From Bradyrhizobium jicamae (GTDB lineage: Bacteria > Pseudomonadota > Alphaproteobacteria > Rhizobiales > Xanthobacteraceae): DNA of 64,000 nt. The position numbers and the translations under genes were made by a program. The stretch is from NCBI RefSeq assembly GCF_018130215.1, contig NZ_JAFCKQ010000022.1, positions 48,004 to 112,003 of the forward strand, given 5' to 3'. Positions 41,250 through 50,430 of this stretch are shown here, one piece after another. The stretch's first letter is position 1, and each line of letters starts with the position of its first letter. The notes under the pieces are model-generated. The model was not told where the DNA came from and searched no databases. It was given only the letters and a program-made list of their open reading frames with translations.

Positions 41250-42959
41250 TCAGTGCCGCGCCAGCAGCACCACGATGATCACAGCCAGGATCGCGCACAA
41301 GACTTTCCAGAACGTCACGGGATCGCGGTCGTGCAGCGATTTGCGGCTGGTGGCCGCGGGGCCGGCCCAGCTGGCGCCGTTCTCGAGCTCGTGGGCGAAT
41401 TCGATGGCATCGCCGAAGCGCTGCGCGGGATCGACGCTGAGCGCCTTGCCGATCACTGCATCGAGCCAGGCCGGCAGGTCCGGCCGGTAGCGTGACAGCG
41501 GCGCCGGTTTGCCGAAGCGCGGCCGCGAGAACGGCTCGATCTCCCCGAACGGGTAGCTCGCCGTGAACATGCGATAGACGGTGATGCCGAGCGCGAACAG
41601 GTCGGAGGCTTCGTTGCCCGCGTTGCCCGCAAACAGCTCAGGCGCCATGTAGCTTGCCGTACCCGGAATGTCCTCTGCGGGAAAATCCTCCAGCAACGGC
41701 ACACGCGCGACGCCGAGATCGACGAGGCGCAGGCCGCCGTCGGTCAGCAGGATGACGTTGTCGGGCTTGATGTCGCGATGGATGATGCCGGCGCGGTGCA
41801 GCGCGGTGACGGCGCGCACCAGCTTGGTCGCGATCGCAATGCCTTCGGACAGCGACAGCCGCGGTGCGCGGCTCAGCCGCTGCTCCAGCGTCTCGCCCTG
41901 GTAGAGCGGCATGACCGAATAGAGCCTTGTCTGGCGCTCGGCGGGCAGCTCGATGATCTCGCCGATCCACAGGCTGCGCACCCGCGAGGCGACCCAGGCT
42001 TCGCGCACGAAAGCGAGGCGGTAGGAGCCTTCGCTGGCGACGCGCGGATGCGGGAATTTCAGCACGACCTCGCGCCCGGCGCGCTTGTCGGTCGCCTGGA
42101 ACAGGCGGCTGTAACGGCCGTCGGACAGCACGTCACCGAGCGCAAAATCGTCGATCATGTCGCCGCTCTCGGGCAGATCGAGGATCGGCAGCGTTGCGAT
42201 CGCGTGCGTGAGCTCGTCGCGGTCGGCCGGCGGCAGGTCGACGACGTCGAGCACCAGGGCGGTGGTGTTGTCGCTGCTGCCGGCGGCGAGCGCGGCATCG
42301 ACGATGGCGCGGGCGGATTCATCCGGCGGCGTGCGCGCGCCGAGCAGGTCGTGGAGGCGCTGGTCACTGATCGCTCCGTGCACGCCGTCGCTGCAGATCA
42401 AGAGCCGGTCGTGCTGCCTGAGCCCGACGCTGGTGGTGTCGAAGCGGGCGAATTCCTCGAAGCCGATGGCACGGCTCAACAGATGCGCAAGATCGCCGCG
42501 GCCGGCGATGTGGTCCTGGGTCAGCCGCTCCAGCCGGTCCTCGCTGAGCCGGTAGGCGCGGGTGTCGCCGATATGGATGACGTGACACTGCCGCCGCGAC
42601 AGGATCAGCGAGGTGAACGCGCAGGCCATGCCGCTGCGCGCGGCGTCGACACGGCCCTGGCTGTGGATCCAGCTGTTGGCGGCTTCCAGCGCGCGGGCCG
42701 CACGGCGGCGGACGCCGAGCGTCTCCGGCAGGGAATAAAAGGCATCGATGAAGCTGCGGATCGCGACCTCTGCGGCCTCGCGCCCGCCCTTGTGGCCGCC
42801 GACGCCGTCGGCGACCGCAGCAACGATGTCGCGGCTGACGGCGCCGGGCCTGCCGAGGCAGGCCGCGACATAGTCCTCGTTCGCGTCGCGCTTGCCGGTC
42901 TCGCTGGCGAAACCGACGCGAACCCCGAGATCCCGTTGCGACCCGTTCGCCACGCGCAT
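41250..42959 (-). CDS. Bifunctional PP2C phosphatase/Ser-Thr protein kinase, membrane anchored
   Basis: A 569-aa fusion. Residues about 10-240: PP2C phosphatase with NEDYVAA, AAVADGVGGHKGG, IHIGDTRAYRL, LICSDGVHG and SSDNTTALVLDV. Residues about 265-520: Hanks-type kinase with VVLKFPHP (Lys), GIIHRDIKPDNVILL, LVDLGVARV (DLG in place of DFG) and GTASYMAPELFAG. The glycine loop is degenerate (LGDVLSDGRYSRLFQA). A single C-terminal helix (FWKVLCAILAVIIVVLLARH) anchors it to the membrane. It lies 32 bp behind the nitrate transporter gene, suggesting reversible phosphorylation of a nitrate-assimilation target. Confidence 0.92.
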   Translation of the reverse strand: MRVANGSQRDLGVRVGFASETGKRDANEDYVAACLGRPGAVSRDIVAAVADGVGGHKGGREAAEVAIRSFIDAFYSLPETLGVRRRAARALEAANSWIHSQGRVDAARSGMACAFTSLILSRRQCHVIHIGDTRAYRLSEDRLERLTQDHIAGRGDLAHLLSRAIGFEEFARFDTTSVGLRQHDRLLICSDGVHGAISDQRLHDLLGARTPPDESARAIVDAALAAGSSDNTTALVLDVVDLPPADRDELTHAIATLPILDLPESGDMIDDFALGDVLSDGRYSRLFQATDKRAGREVVLKFPHPRVASEGSYRLAFVREAWVASRVRSLWIGEIIELPAERQTRLYSVMPLYQGETLEQRLSRAPRLSLSEGIAIATKLVRAVTALHRAGIIHRDIKPDNVILLTDGGLRLVDLGVARVPLLEDFPAEDIPGTASYMAPELFAGNAGNEASDLFALGITVYRMFTASYPFGEIEPFSRPRFGKPAPLSRYRPDLPAWLDAVIGKALSVDPAQRFGDAIEFAHELENGASWAGPAATSRKSLHDRDPVTFWKVLCAILAVIIVVLLARH

Positions 42960-42991
42960 TGTACCTTGTCAGGCCTTCAGCGCGTGGTCGT

Positions 42992-44251
42992 CTAGACGCG
43001 CGCTCCCGATACGGCGCCCCACGTGGTGCGCCAGCGGACCTTGACCATGGCAAGTCCGATGAAGCCAAGCAACGCCAGGAAGCCGAAGAACAGGAAGCCG
43101 ACGCCGAAAGAGCCGGTCATGCCCTTGGCGGTGCCGAGCGTCTGCGCCAGGAAATAGCCGCCGATGCCGCCGGCGCAGCCGACGAGGCCGGTCATCAGCC
43201 CGATCTCCTGGCGGAAGCGCAGCGGGATCAGCTGGAACACCGCGCCGTTGCCCATGCCGAGCGCGAGCACGCCGATCGAGAACAGCAGCACCGAGATCCA
43301 GGCGATGCGTGGCATCGCCATCAGCGCCCAGCCGCCTTGCGTCGGCGCGGTCGGCCCTTCCGGCATGAAGGCGATCACGACATAGGCGGCCACGACGATG
43401 CCGAACAGGATCGACAGCGAGCGGATGCCTCCGATGCGGTCGGCGATCAGGCCGCCGACCGGGCGGAAGCCGGAGCCGAACGCGACGATCAGCGCCACCA
43501 GCAGGCCCGCCGCAACGCCGGAGACGTGATACTGCACCGTGAAATAGAGCGGCAGCGCATTGGCGAGGCCGACGAAGCCGCCGAAGGTGATGAAGTAGAA
43601 GAACATGAACCAGCGGGTATCGGAATCCTTCAACAGCGCGCCGTAGGCCTTTAGCGAAACCGGCTTGCGCTCGCCCGGCGCGTCCTTGGCGGCCGCGACG
43701 TAATAGGCCAGCACCATCAGCATCGGGATCAGCAGGCAGCCGAACACGGCCTGCCAGCCCCAATGCTCGGCGATGGACGGTGCCAGCAGCGTGTCGAGCA
43801 CGACGCCCATGTTGCCGGCGCCGGCAATGCCCATCACCACGCCCTGATATTGCGGCGGATACCAGCGGCTGGCCTGGGGCAGGGCGACCGCGAAGGATGC
43901 GCCGCCGATGCCGAGCACAACGCCGAACAATACGACCGCGAGCTTGCTGGGGAGGCCGAGTTGCCAGACCACAGCGGTCGCCGCGATGACGATGAGCTGC
44001 GCGATGATGCCGGTGCGCTTGGCGCCGATGGTGTCGGCGAGGATGCCCATCGGCACGCGCAGCAGCGCGCCGGCCAGCACGGGGATCGCGACCAGCGTGA
44101 ACTTCTCGTTCACAGCCAGATTCATGTCGCGCGCGATGTAGACGATCAGCGGGCCGAGCGCGACCCACGCCATGAAACTGATATCGAAATAGAGGAACGC
44201 GGCCAGGAGTGTCGGCAGGTGACCCGCCTTCCTGAATTCGGCAAACTTCAT
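42992..44251 (-). CDS. narK: Nitrate/nitrite transporter (NarK/NasA-type MFS)
   Basis: Twelve-helix MFS protein of the nitrate-nitrite porter family, 419 aa. The start lies 8 bp after GAGG. Signatures: FMAWVALGPLIVYIARDM in helix 1, GALLRVPMGILADTIGAKRT (with the substrate Arg in helix 2), the nitrate motif GIAGAGNMGVVLDTLLAP and GFRPVGGLIADRIGGIRS; a second GxGNG-like segment LALGMGNGAVFQLIPLRF is in helix 11. Divergent from nirBD-nasA, so it imports nitrate (or exchanges nitrite) for assimilation. Confidence 0.93.
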   Translation of the reverse strand: MKFAEFRKAGHLPTLLAAFLYFDISFMAWVALGPLIVYIARDMNLAVNEKFTLVAIPVLAGALLRVPMGILADTIGAKRTGIIAQLIVIAATAVVWQLGLPSKLAVVLFGVVLGIGGASFAVALPQASRWYPPQYQGVVMGIAGAGNMGVVLDTLLAPSIAEHWGWQAVFGCLLIPMLMVLAYYVAAAKDAPGERKPVSLKAYGALLKDSDTRWFMFFYFITFGGFVGLANALPLYFTVQYHVSGVAAGLLVALIVAFGSGFRPVGGLIADRIGGIRSLSILFGIVVAAYVVIAFMPEGPTAPTQGGWALMAMPRIAWISVLLFSIGVLALGMGNGAVFQLIPLRFRQEIGLMTGLVGCAGGIGGYFLAQTLGTAKGMTGSFGVGFLFFGFLALLGFIGLAMVKVRWRTTWGAVSGARV

Positions 44252-44874
44252 TGCTCAAGCCTCGCAATCGTGGGGCCGACGCGCGCGGTGCCGCCGCGGC
44301 TTCGGCTCAACGGGATGGATTGTTGGTGAAAGCGAGAGCCGCTCTCGTCGTTGAGGCGCGCTCGATTGAACAAGTGGCAGCAATAACCGTGCCATCGAAT
44401 CAAAACGCTGCGCTTCGCCTGCAATCGCAAGGCGTTGTCGTCGCATCTGCGCCGTGCGCGATGAATGTCATTGCGATGGCACCCGCCGCGTAAACGCGCA
44501 GGCTGGTGCTTTTTTGAGCGACGCGCGCATTGGTGCGCGACGCCGCTGCTGCTCCGCGTTGACGATCGTCATCGCTGACTCGAATGCTGGGGTGCACAAG
44601 AGATGACCGGCATGGCTAAAAATTCGGCCGGCGATCCACGCCCGATATAATCATGAAAATCCGAAGTGGTCAAAAACGTATTGATTTTGCTGGATAATTT
44701 GGTCGTCCAAAGTTGGCATGCGTTTTGAATATCAGGAAGCAAAGGAAACTTGATCGTCATTGAAGACGGTCTGCGCCCGCGGCTGGGCTTCCTAACAATC
44801 CCAACCTCAATCGATGTTGATCGACGACGCATGCCGCGTCGCTGAGCAGCGTCGTCGGAATTGAAAGGCAGACC
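44252..44874. other. Divergent intergenic region, narK / nirB
   Basis: A 623-bp noncoding region holding both promoters. The 44590-44760 stretch is AT-rich (e.g. CCGAAGTGGTCAAAAACGTA) and probably includes the nirB promoter; a hairpin CGCGCA/TGCGCG with loop TTGG lies at 44524-44539. Its last 60 bp form the structured nirB leader. No nitrogen regulator gene is here; a partial sigma-54 element at 44714-44728 has GA in place of the -12 GC. Confidence 0.55.
44811..44857 (+). promoter_or_regulatory. nirB: Structured nirB leader with mutually exclusive hairpins
   Basis: Arms CGACGACGC (44822-44830) and GCGTCGTCG (44849-44857) pair perfectly over 9 bp. The left arm can instead close a small hairpin CGACGC-ATGCC-GCGTCG (44825-44841), while CGCT-GAGC-AGCG forms within the gap. 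A further 5-bp hairpin TCGAT/ATCGA is at 44811-44824. The structure ends 17 bp before the nirB ATG and close to its AAAGG ribosome site. Confidence 0.5.
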
Positions 44875-47334
44875 ATGCTCGACAAGGTTACGAAGCAAAA
44901 GCTGGTGGTGATCGGCAATGGCATGGCCGGCATCCGCACCGTGGAGGCGCTGCTCGAACGCGCGCCCGATCTCTACGACATCACGGTGTTCGGCTCCGAG
45001 CCCTACGGCAACTACAACCGCATCCTGCTGTCGCCGGTGCTGGCCGGCGAGAAGACCGTCGACGACATCATGCTGAACACCGTCGACTGGTACGAGGACA
45101 ACAACATCACGCTGCGCAAGGGCGAGACGATCAGCATGATCGACCGTCGCACCTGCGAGGTCGTCACGGCGACCGGCGAGCGCACGCCCTATGACCGTCT
45201 GCTGATCGCGACCGGCTCCAACCCGATCGTGCTGCCGCTGCCGGGCAAGGACCTGCCGGGCGTGATCGGCTTCCGCGACATCTACGATGTCGACCGGATG
45301 ATCGAGGCCTCGACCGCCTACCGCAACGCCATCGTGATCGGCGGCGGCCTGCTCGGCCTCGAGGCCGCCAACGGGCTGATGAAGCGCGGCATGAATGTCA
45401 CCGTCGTGCATCTGCTCGACACGCTGATGGAGCGGCAGCTCGATCCGGTCGCCGGCGGCCTGCTGCGCAAGTCGCTGGAAGAGCGCGGCATGGTGTTCAA
45501 GATGCCGGCGCAGACGCAGGCGATCCTCGGCGAGGACCGCGTCACCGGCGTGCGCTTCGCCGACGGCACCGAGATGGCGGCCGATCTCGTCGTCATGGCG
45601 GTCGGCATCCGGCCGAATTTCGAGCTCGCCAAAAAGGCGGGCCTTTATTGCGAGCGCGGCATCGTCGTCTCCGACACCATGCAGACCTATGACGGCCGAA
45701 TCTATGCGGTCGGCGAATGCGTGCAGCATCGGCGGCAGGTCTACGGCCTGGTCGCGCCGCTGTTCGAGCAGGCCAAGGTCTGTGCCAACCATCTCGCGAT
45801 GAAGGGCTTTGCCACCTATGACGGCTCGGTCACGTCGACCAAGCTGAAGGTGACCGGCATCGACCTGTTCTCGGCCGGCGATTTCGCGCCGGGTCCCGAC
45901 AAGGAGGAGATCGTGCTGCAGGACGCCAACCGCGGCGTCTACAAGCGCATCATCCTGAAGGACAAGAAGATCGTCGGCGCCGTGCTCTACGGCGACACCA
46001 TCGACGGCCCGTGGTACTTCCAACACCTGCGCGACGGCACGGACGTCTCGCATATGCGCGAGCGGCTGGTGTTCGGCGCCGCCAATCTCGGCGAGGGCGG
46101 CGTCAGCGGCCAGAGCTCGGTCGCGGCGATGAGCGACGAGACCGAGATCTGCGGCTGCAACGGCGTCTGCAAGGGCGCCATCGTCAAGGCGATCTCGGAC
46201 AAGAAGCTGTTCACGCTCGACGATGTGCGGGCCCACACCAAGGCATCGTCGTCCTGCGGCTCCTGCACCGGCCTCGTCGAGCAGGTGCTGGCCTTCACCC
46301 TCGGCGGCGACTATTCGGCGGCGCCGAAGGTCAAGCCGCTGTGCAAGTGCACCGATCACAGCCATGACGACGTGCGCCGCGTCATCATCGAGCAGCAGCT
46401 CAAGTCGATTCCCCATGTGATGCGCTTCATGGAATGGAAGACGCCGAACGGCTGCCATTCCTGCCGCCCGGCGCTGAACTATTATCTGGTCGCGACATGG
46501 CCCGGCGAATATCGCGACGACCAGCAGTCGCGCTTCATCAACGAGCGCGTCCACGCCAACATCCAGAAGGACGGCACCTATTCGGTGGTGCCGCGGATGT
46601 GGGGCGGCGTCACCACGCCGAACGAGCTGCGCGCGATCGCCGACGTCGCCGACAAGTTCAACATTCCGACCGTCAAGGTCACCGGCGGCCAGCGCATCGA
46701 CCTGCTCGGCGTCAAGAAGGAGGATCTGCCCGCGGTGTGGGCCGATCTCAACGACGCCGGCATGGTGTCGGGCCACGCCTATGCCAAGGGCCTGCGCACG
46801 GTGAAGACCTGCGTCGGCTCGGAATGGTGCCGGTTCGGCACCCAGGATTCCACCGGCCTCGGCGTCAAGATCGAGAAGTTCATGTGGGGCTCCTGGACCC
46901 CGGCCAAGGTCAAGCTCGGCGTCTCCGGCTGCCCGCGCAACTGCGCGGAGGCGACCTGCAAGGATGTCGGCGTGGTCTGCGTCGATTCCGGTTACGAGAT
47001 CCACTTCGCCGGCGCCGCCGGGTTGCACATCAAGGGCACCGAGTTCCTGACCAAGGTCGAGACCGAGGACGAGGCGCTCGAGGTGATCGTGGCGTTGACC
47101 CAGCTTTATCGCGAGGAGGGCTGGTACCTGGAGCGGATGTACAAATGGTGCGACCGCGTCGGTCTCGAGCAGATCAGGAAGCGCGTCGTCGACGACGTCA
47201 AGAACCGAAAGGCGCTGTTCGAACGCTTCGCCCATTCGCAGCAATTCGCGCAGACCGACCCGTGGGCGGAGCGCGCGAGCCGCGGCGTCGACCGCAACGA
47301 ATTTGCCCCGCTCGCCGAATTGGAGTTCGCATGA
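44875..47334 (+). CDS. nirB: Assimilatory nitrite reductase [NAD(P)H], large subunit
   Basis: Cytoplasmic sirohaem enzyme of 819 aa reducing nitrite to ammonia with NAD(P)H. Domains: FAD/NAD(P)H reductase at the N-terminus (VVIGNGMAGIRTVEALLER, ATGSNPIVLPLPG, AIVIGGGLLGLEAANGLMKR), a BFD-like [2Fe-2S] domain with CGCNGVCKGAIVKA and CGSCTGL near residues 423-465, then the nitrite/sulfite reductase half, in which TCVGSEWCRFGTQDS and SGCPRNCAEATCKDVG carry the 4Fe-4S/sirohaem cysteines. The length is normal for NirB. Followed by nirD with ATGA overlap. Requires sirohaem synthase, which is not in the window. Confidence 0.97.
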   Translation: MLDKVTKQKLVVIGNGMAGIRTVEALLERAPDLYDITVFGSEPYGNYNRILLSPVLAGEKTVDDIMLNTVDWYEDNNITLRKGETISMIDRRTCEVVTATGERTPYDRLLIATGSNPIVLPLPGKDLPGVIGFRDIYDVDRMIEASTAYRNAIVIGGGLLGLEAANGLMKRGMNVTVVHLLDTLMERQLDPVAGGLLRKSLEERGMVFKMPAQTQAILGEDRVTGVRFADGTEMAADLVVMAVGIRPNFELAKKAGLYCERGIVVSDTMQTYDGRIYAVGECVQHRRQVYGLVAPLFEQAKVCANHLAMKGFATYDGSVTSTKLKVTGIDLFSAGDFAPGPDKEEIVLQDANRGVYKRIILKDKKIVGAVLYGDTIDGPWYFQHLRDGTDVSHMRERLVFGAANLGEGGVSGQSSVAAMSDETEICGCNGVCKGAIVKAISDKKLFTLDDVRAHTKASSSCGSCTGLVEQVLAFTLGGDYSAAPKVKPLCKCTDHSHDDVRRVIIEQQLKSIPHVMRFMEWKTPNGCHSCRPALNYYLVATWPGEYRDDQQSRFINERVHANIQKDGTYSVVPRMWGGVTTPNELRAIADVADKFNIPTVKVTGGQRIDLLGVKKEDLPAVWADLNDAGMVSGHAYAKGLRTVKTCVGSEWCRFGTQDSTGLGVKIEKFMWGSWTPAKVKLGVSGCPRNCAEATCKDVGVVCVDSGYEIHFAGAAGLHIKGTEFLTKVETEDEALEVIVALTQLYREEGWYLERMYKWCDRVGLEQIRKRVVDDVKNRKALFERFAHSQQFAQTDPWAERASRGVDRNEFAPLAELEFA

Positions 47335-47660
47335 CCCAGTGGATCAAGATCGGCGCGCTGACCGACATCCCGCGGCTCGGCTCGCGCGTGGTGCGGACGC
47401 CCGGCGGCAACGTTGCGGTGTTCCGCACCGAGAAAGACGACGTGTTCGCACTCGACGACCGCTGCCCCCACAAGGGAGGGCCGCTGTCGCAGGGCATCGT
47501 GCACAACAAGCGCGTGACCTGTCCGCTGCACAATTTCGTCATCGAACTTGCAACCGGCGAAGCGGTCGCGCCCGACGAGGGCTGTACCCGCGCGCACCCG
47601 GCCAAGGTCGAGAACGGCGTGGTGTGGCTGTCGCTGCGACAGACAGTGCCTGCGAGCTGA
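47331..47660 (+). CDS. nirD: Assimilatory nitrite reductase small subunit (Rieske type)
   Basis: A 109-aa Rieske-like protein, MTQWIKIGALTDIPRLGSRV, starting at the ATG that overlaps the nirB stop (ATGA). The cluster motif is retained: CPHKGGPLSQG and CPLHNFVIELATG (CxH and CxxH), so it should bind a [2Fe-2S] cluster, unlike some NirD proteins that have lost it. Needed with NirB for NADH-dependent nitrite reduction. Confidence 0.95.
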   Translation: MTQWIKIGALTDIPRLGSRVVRTPGGNVAVFRTEKDDVFALDDRCPHKGGPLSQGIVHNKRVTCPLHNFVIELATGEAVAPDEGCTRAHPAKVENGVVWLSLRQTVPAS

Positions 47661-47672
47661 GGCCTTCAGCCA

Positions 47673-50372
47673 ATGCCCGTCAAGACCACGTGTCCCTATT
47701 GCGGTGTCGGCTGCGGCGTCGTCGCTGACAGGGACGCGGATGGCAAGGTCACCGTCTCCGGCGACCGGGAGCATCCGGCCAATTTCGGCCGTCTCTGCAG
47801 CAAGGGCTCGGCGCTCGCCGAGACCATCGGCCTCGAAGGGCGGCTGCTTGCGCCGTTGATGAACGGGCAGCCGGCGACCTGGGACGACGCGCTCGATCAT
47901 GTCGCAGGCCAATTCGCGCGCATCATCCGCGAGCACGGGCCGGATGCCGTCGCGTTCTATGTCTCCGGCCAGCTGTTGACCGAGGACTATTACGTCGTCA
48001 ACAAGCTCTCCAAGGGCTTTGTCGGTACCGCAAATATCGACACCAATTCGCGGCTGTGCATGGCCTCCAGCGTGGTCGGGCACAAGCGCGCGTTCGGCAG
48101 CGACACGGTGCCCGGCTGCTACGAGGACCTCGAGCAGGCGGATCTTCTGGTGCTGGTCGGCTCCAACTCCGCCTGGTGCCATCCGATCCTGCATCAGCGC
48201 ATGCTGGCCGCCAAGGAGAAGAACCCGGCGTGCCGGATCGTCGTGATCGATCCGCGCCGCACCGCGACCTGCGAAGGCGCCGACCTGCATCTGCCGCTGC
48301 GCGCCGGCAGCGACGTCATGCTGTTCAACGGGCTGCTAGCCTATCTCGCCGGCAACAACGTGATCGATCGCGACTTCGTCGGCAACGCCACGTCAGGCGT
48401 CGCCGACGCGCTGGCGCAGGTGGCCGGCCAGACCGTGGCGCGCACAGCCGGGGCATGCGGATTGACGGAAGGCACGCTGGAACTGTTCTTCGACTGGTTT
48501 GCGCGGACCGAACGCGTCGTCACGCTCTATTCGCAGGGCGTCAACCAGTCGACCAGCGGCGTCGACAAGGTCAATGCCATCATCAATTGCCATCTCCTCA
48601 CCGGGCGCATCGGCCGTCCTGGCATGGGGCCGTTCTCGCTGACCGGCCAGCCCAATGCGATGGGCGGCCGCGAGGTCGGCGGGCTCGCCAACCAGCTTGC
48701 CGCGCATATGGATCTCGAGAACGCCGCGCACCGCGATATCGTGCAGCGCTTCTGGCGCGCCCCCGTGATGGCGGAAAAGGGCGGGCTGAAGGCGGTCGAC
48801 ATGTTCGATGCGATCGCCGACGGCCGCATCAAGGCGGTCTGGATCATGTCGACCAATCCGGTGGTCAGCCTGCCCGATGCGGACCGCGTGCGAGCGGCGC
48901 TCGATGCCTGTGAGCTGGTCGTCGTTTCCGACTGCATGCGCCACACCGACACCACGCGCCATGCCCATGTGCTGCTGCCGGCGCTGGCGTGGGGCGAGAA
49001 GGACGGCACCGTCACCAATTCGGAGCGGCGGATCTCGCGGCAGCGGCCGTTCCTGCCGCCTCCCGGTGAGGCGCGGGCCGACTGGTACATCGTCTGCGAC
49101 GTCGCCCGCCGCATGGGCTATGCCGGCTTCGATTACGCTGCTGCGGCCGAAGTGTTCCGCGAGCATGCCGAGCTGTCCGGCTTCGAGAACGGCGGCCGGC
49201 GCGATTTCGACATCTCGGCGCTGGCGACCTGCGACGATCAGGCCTACGAAGCGCTCGAGCCGGTGCAATGGCCGGTGACGCGCGACGCGCCATCGGGCAC
49301 CGCGCGGATGTTCGAGACGCCGCACTTCTTCACGCCCGATCACAAGGCGCGCTTCGTCGCGGTGAAGCCGCGCGCCGCGCGCAACGCGACCAGCCGCGAC
49401 TATCCGCTGGTGCTCAATACGGGCCGCGTGCGCGACCAGTGGCACACCATGACGCGGACCGGAAAGACGGCGCGGCTATTGTCGCACATCTTCGAACCCT
49501 ATGCCGAATTCCATCCCGAGGATGCGCGGATGGCGGGCGTCAAGCATGACGGGCTGGCGCGGCTGACGAGCCCCTGGGGCAAGATGATCGCGCGCGTCGT
49601 CGTCACGTCGGAGCAACGCCGCGGCTGCGTGTTCGTGCCGATGCACTGGAACGAGGAATTCGCCGGCGCCGGCCGGGTCAATGCGCTGGTCAATCCGGCC
49701 GTCGATCCGCTGTCGGGCCAGCCGGAGTCCAAGCACACGCCGGTCAAGGCCGATCCCTTCCGGCCGAAATGGCACGCCTTCATCCTGAGCCGCAACGAGA
49801 TCACGCGTCCGGCGAGCGGCTACTGGGTTCACGGCCAGGCCGGCAATTGCTGGCGGCTGGAGTTGACCGGCAATGAGCGTCCCGAAAGCTGGCGCGACTG
49901 GGCGCGGACGCAGCTCGGCCTCGACGATGTCGCGATCGAGTGGATCGCCTACCGCGATCCGGCCGCGGGCCGCTACCGCTACGCTGCGGTGCGCGACGGC
50001 CGGCTGGAGGGTTGCGTATTCATCGCGCCGAACCACACGCTGCCGTCGCGGGTGTGGCTGATCGGCCTATTCGCCGAGCAGGAGCTCTCGGCCAATGCGC
50101 GGATGTCGCTGCTGGCCGGACAACCGTTTGGAGACGGCGAGGACAGGGGCGCGATCGTCTGCTCCTGCTTCGGCATCGGCCGCAACCAGATCACGGCGGA
50201 GATCCGCAACGGCGCCGACAGCGTCGAGGCGATCGGACAATGCCTGAAGGCGGGCACCAATTGCGGCGGCTGCAAGCCCGAGATCAGCAAGCTGATCGCG
50301 ACCACGGCGATACCACTGCCGTCATCGGCCGCCGCGGCGCAGCCGCAGCTGGCGGGGTCGCTCACGGAGTAG
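47673..50372 (+). CDS. nasA: Assimilatory nitrate reductase catalytic subunit with BFD domain
   Basis: Cytoplasmic molybdenum enzyme of 899 aa reducing nitrate to nitrite. N-terminal 4Fe-4S motif CPYCGVGCGVV and later RLCSKGSALAETIG; Mo-bisMGD fold follows (YVSGQLLTEDYYVVNKLSKG, SQGVNQSTSGVDKVNAIINC, GPFSLTGQPNAMGGREVGG, then the C-terminal molybdopterin domain with LNTGRVRDQWHTMTRTGK). The final 70 residues are a fused BFD-type [2Fe-2S] domain (IVCSCFGIGRNQI ... GTNCGGCKPEI), as in Klebsiella NasA. It follows nirD by 12 bp. No separate NasB-like reductase is nearby, so the electron donor must be encoded elsewhere or be shared. Confidence 0.96.
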   Translation: MPVKTTCPYCGVGCGVVADRDADGKVTVSGDREHPANFGRLCSKGSALAETIGLEGRLLAPLMNGQPATWDDALDHVAGQFARIIREHGPDAVAFYVSGQLLTEDYYVVNKLSKGFVGTANIDTNSRLCMASSVVGHKRAFGSDTVPGCYEDLEQADLLVLVGSNSAWCHPILHQRMLAAKEKNPACRIVVIDPRRTATCEGADLHLPLRAGSDVMLFNGLLAYLAGNNVIDRDFVGNATSGVADALAQVAGQTVARTAGACGLTEGTLELFFDWFARTERVVTLYSQGVNQSTSGVDKVNAIINCHLLTGRIGRPGMGPFSLTGQPNAMGGREVGGLANQLAAHMDLENAAHRDIVQRFWRAPVMAEKGGLKAVDMFDAIADGRIKAVWIMSTNPVVSLPDADRVRAALDACELVVVSDCMRHTDTTRHAHVLLPALAWGEKDGTVTNSERRISRQRPFLPPPGEARADWYIVCDVARRMGYAGFDYAAAAEVFREHAELSGFENGGRRDFDISALATCDDQAYEALEPVQWPVTRDAPSGTARMFETPHFFTPDHKARFVAVKPRAARNATSRDYPLVLNTGRVRDQWHTMTRTGKTARLLSHIFEPYAEFHPEDARMAGVKHDGLARLTSPWGKMIARVVVTSEQRRGCVFVPMHWNEEFAGAGRVNALVNPAVDPLSGQPESKHTPVKADPFRPKWHAFILSRNEITRPASGYWVHGQAGNCWRLELTGNERPESWRDWARTQLGLDDVAIEWIAYRDPAAGRYRYAAVRDGRLEGCVFIAPNHTLPSRVWLIGLFAEQELSANARMSLLAGQPFGDGEDRGAIVCSCFGIGRNQITAEIRNGADSVEAIGQCLKAGTNCGGCKPEISKLIATTAIPLPSSAAAAQPQLAGSLTE

Positions 50373-50430
50373 GGGTGTGCTGTGGAGATGCGCACATCTC
50401 AATGATGGAGCCGGATGGATTCAGGTCCCT

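Noticed and set aside
44714..44728. A sigma-54-like element TGGCATGCGTTTTGA upstream of nirB
   Set aside because: The -12 element reads GA in place of the nearly invariant GC and no NtrC-type enhancer sites were seen.
44762..44791. A GCCC-GCGGCT-GGGC hairpin as an ANTAR/NasT target in the nirB leader
   Set aside because: The six-base loop lacks A at position 1, the stem is only 4 bp and no paired second hairpin of the expected kind follows.
44569..47244. An 891-codon open frame antisense to nirB
   Set aside because: It mirrors the high-GC third-position bias of nirB, is dominated by His/Asp/Val/Leu-rich low-complexity sequence, and conflicts with the certain NirB reading.
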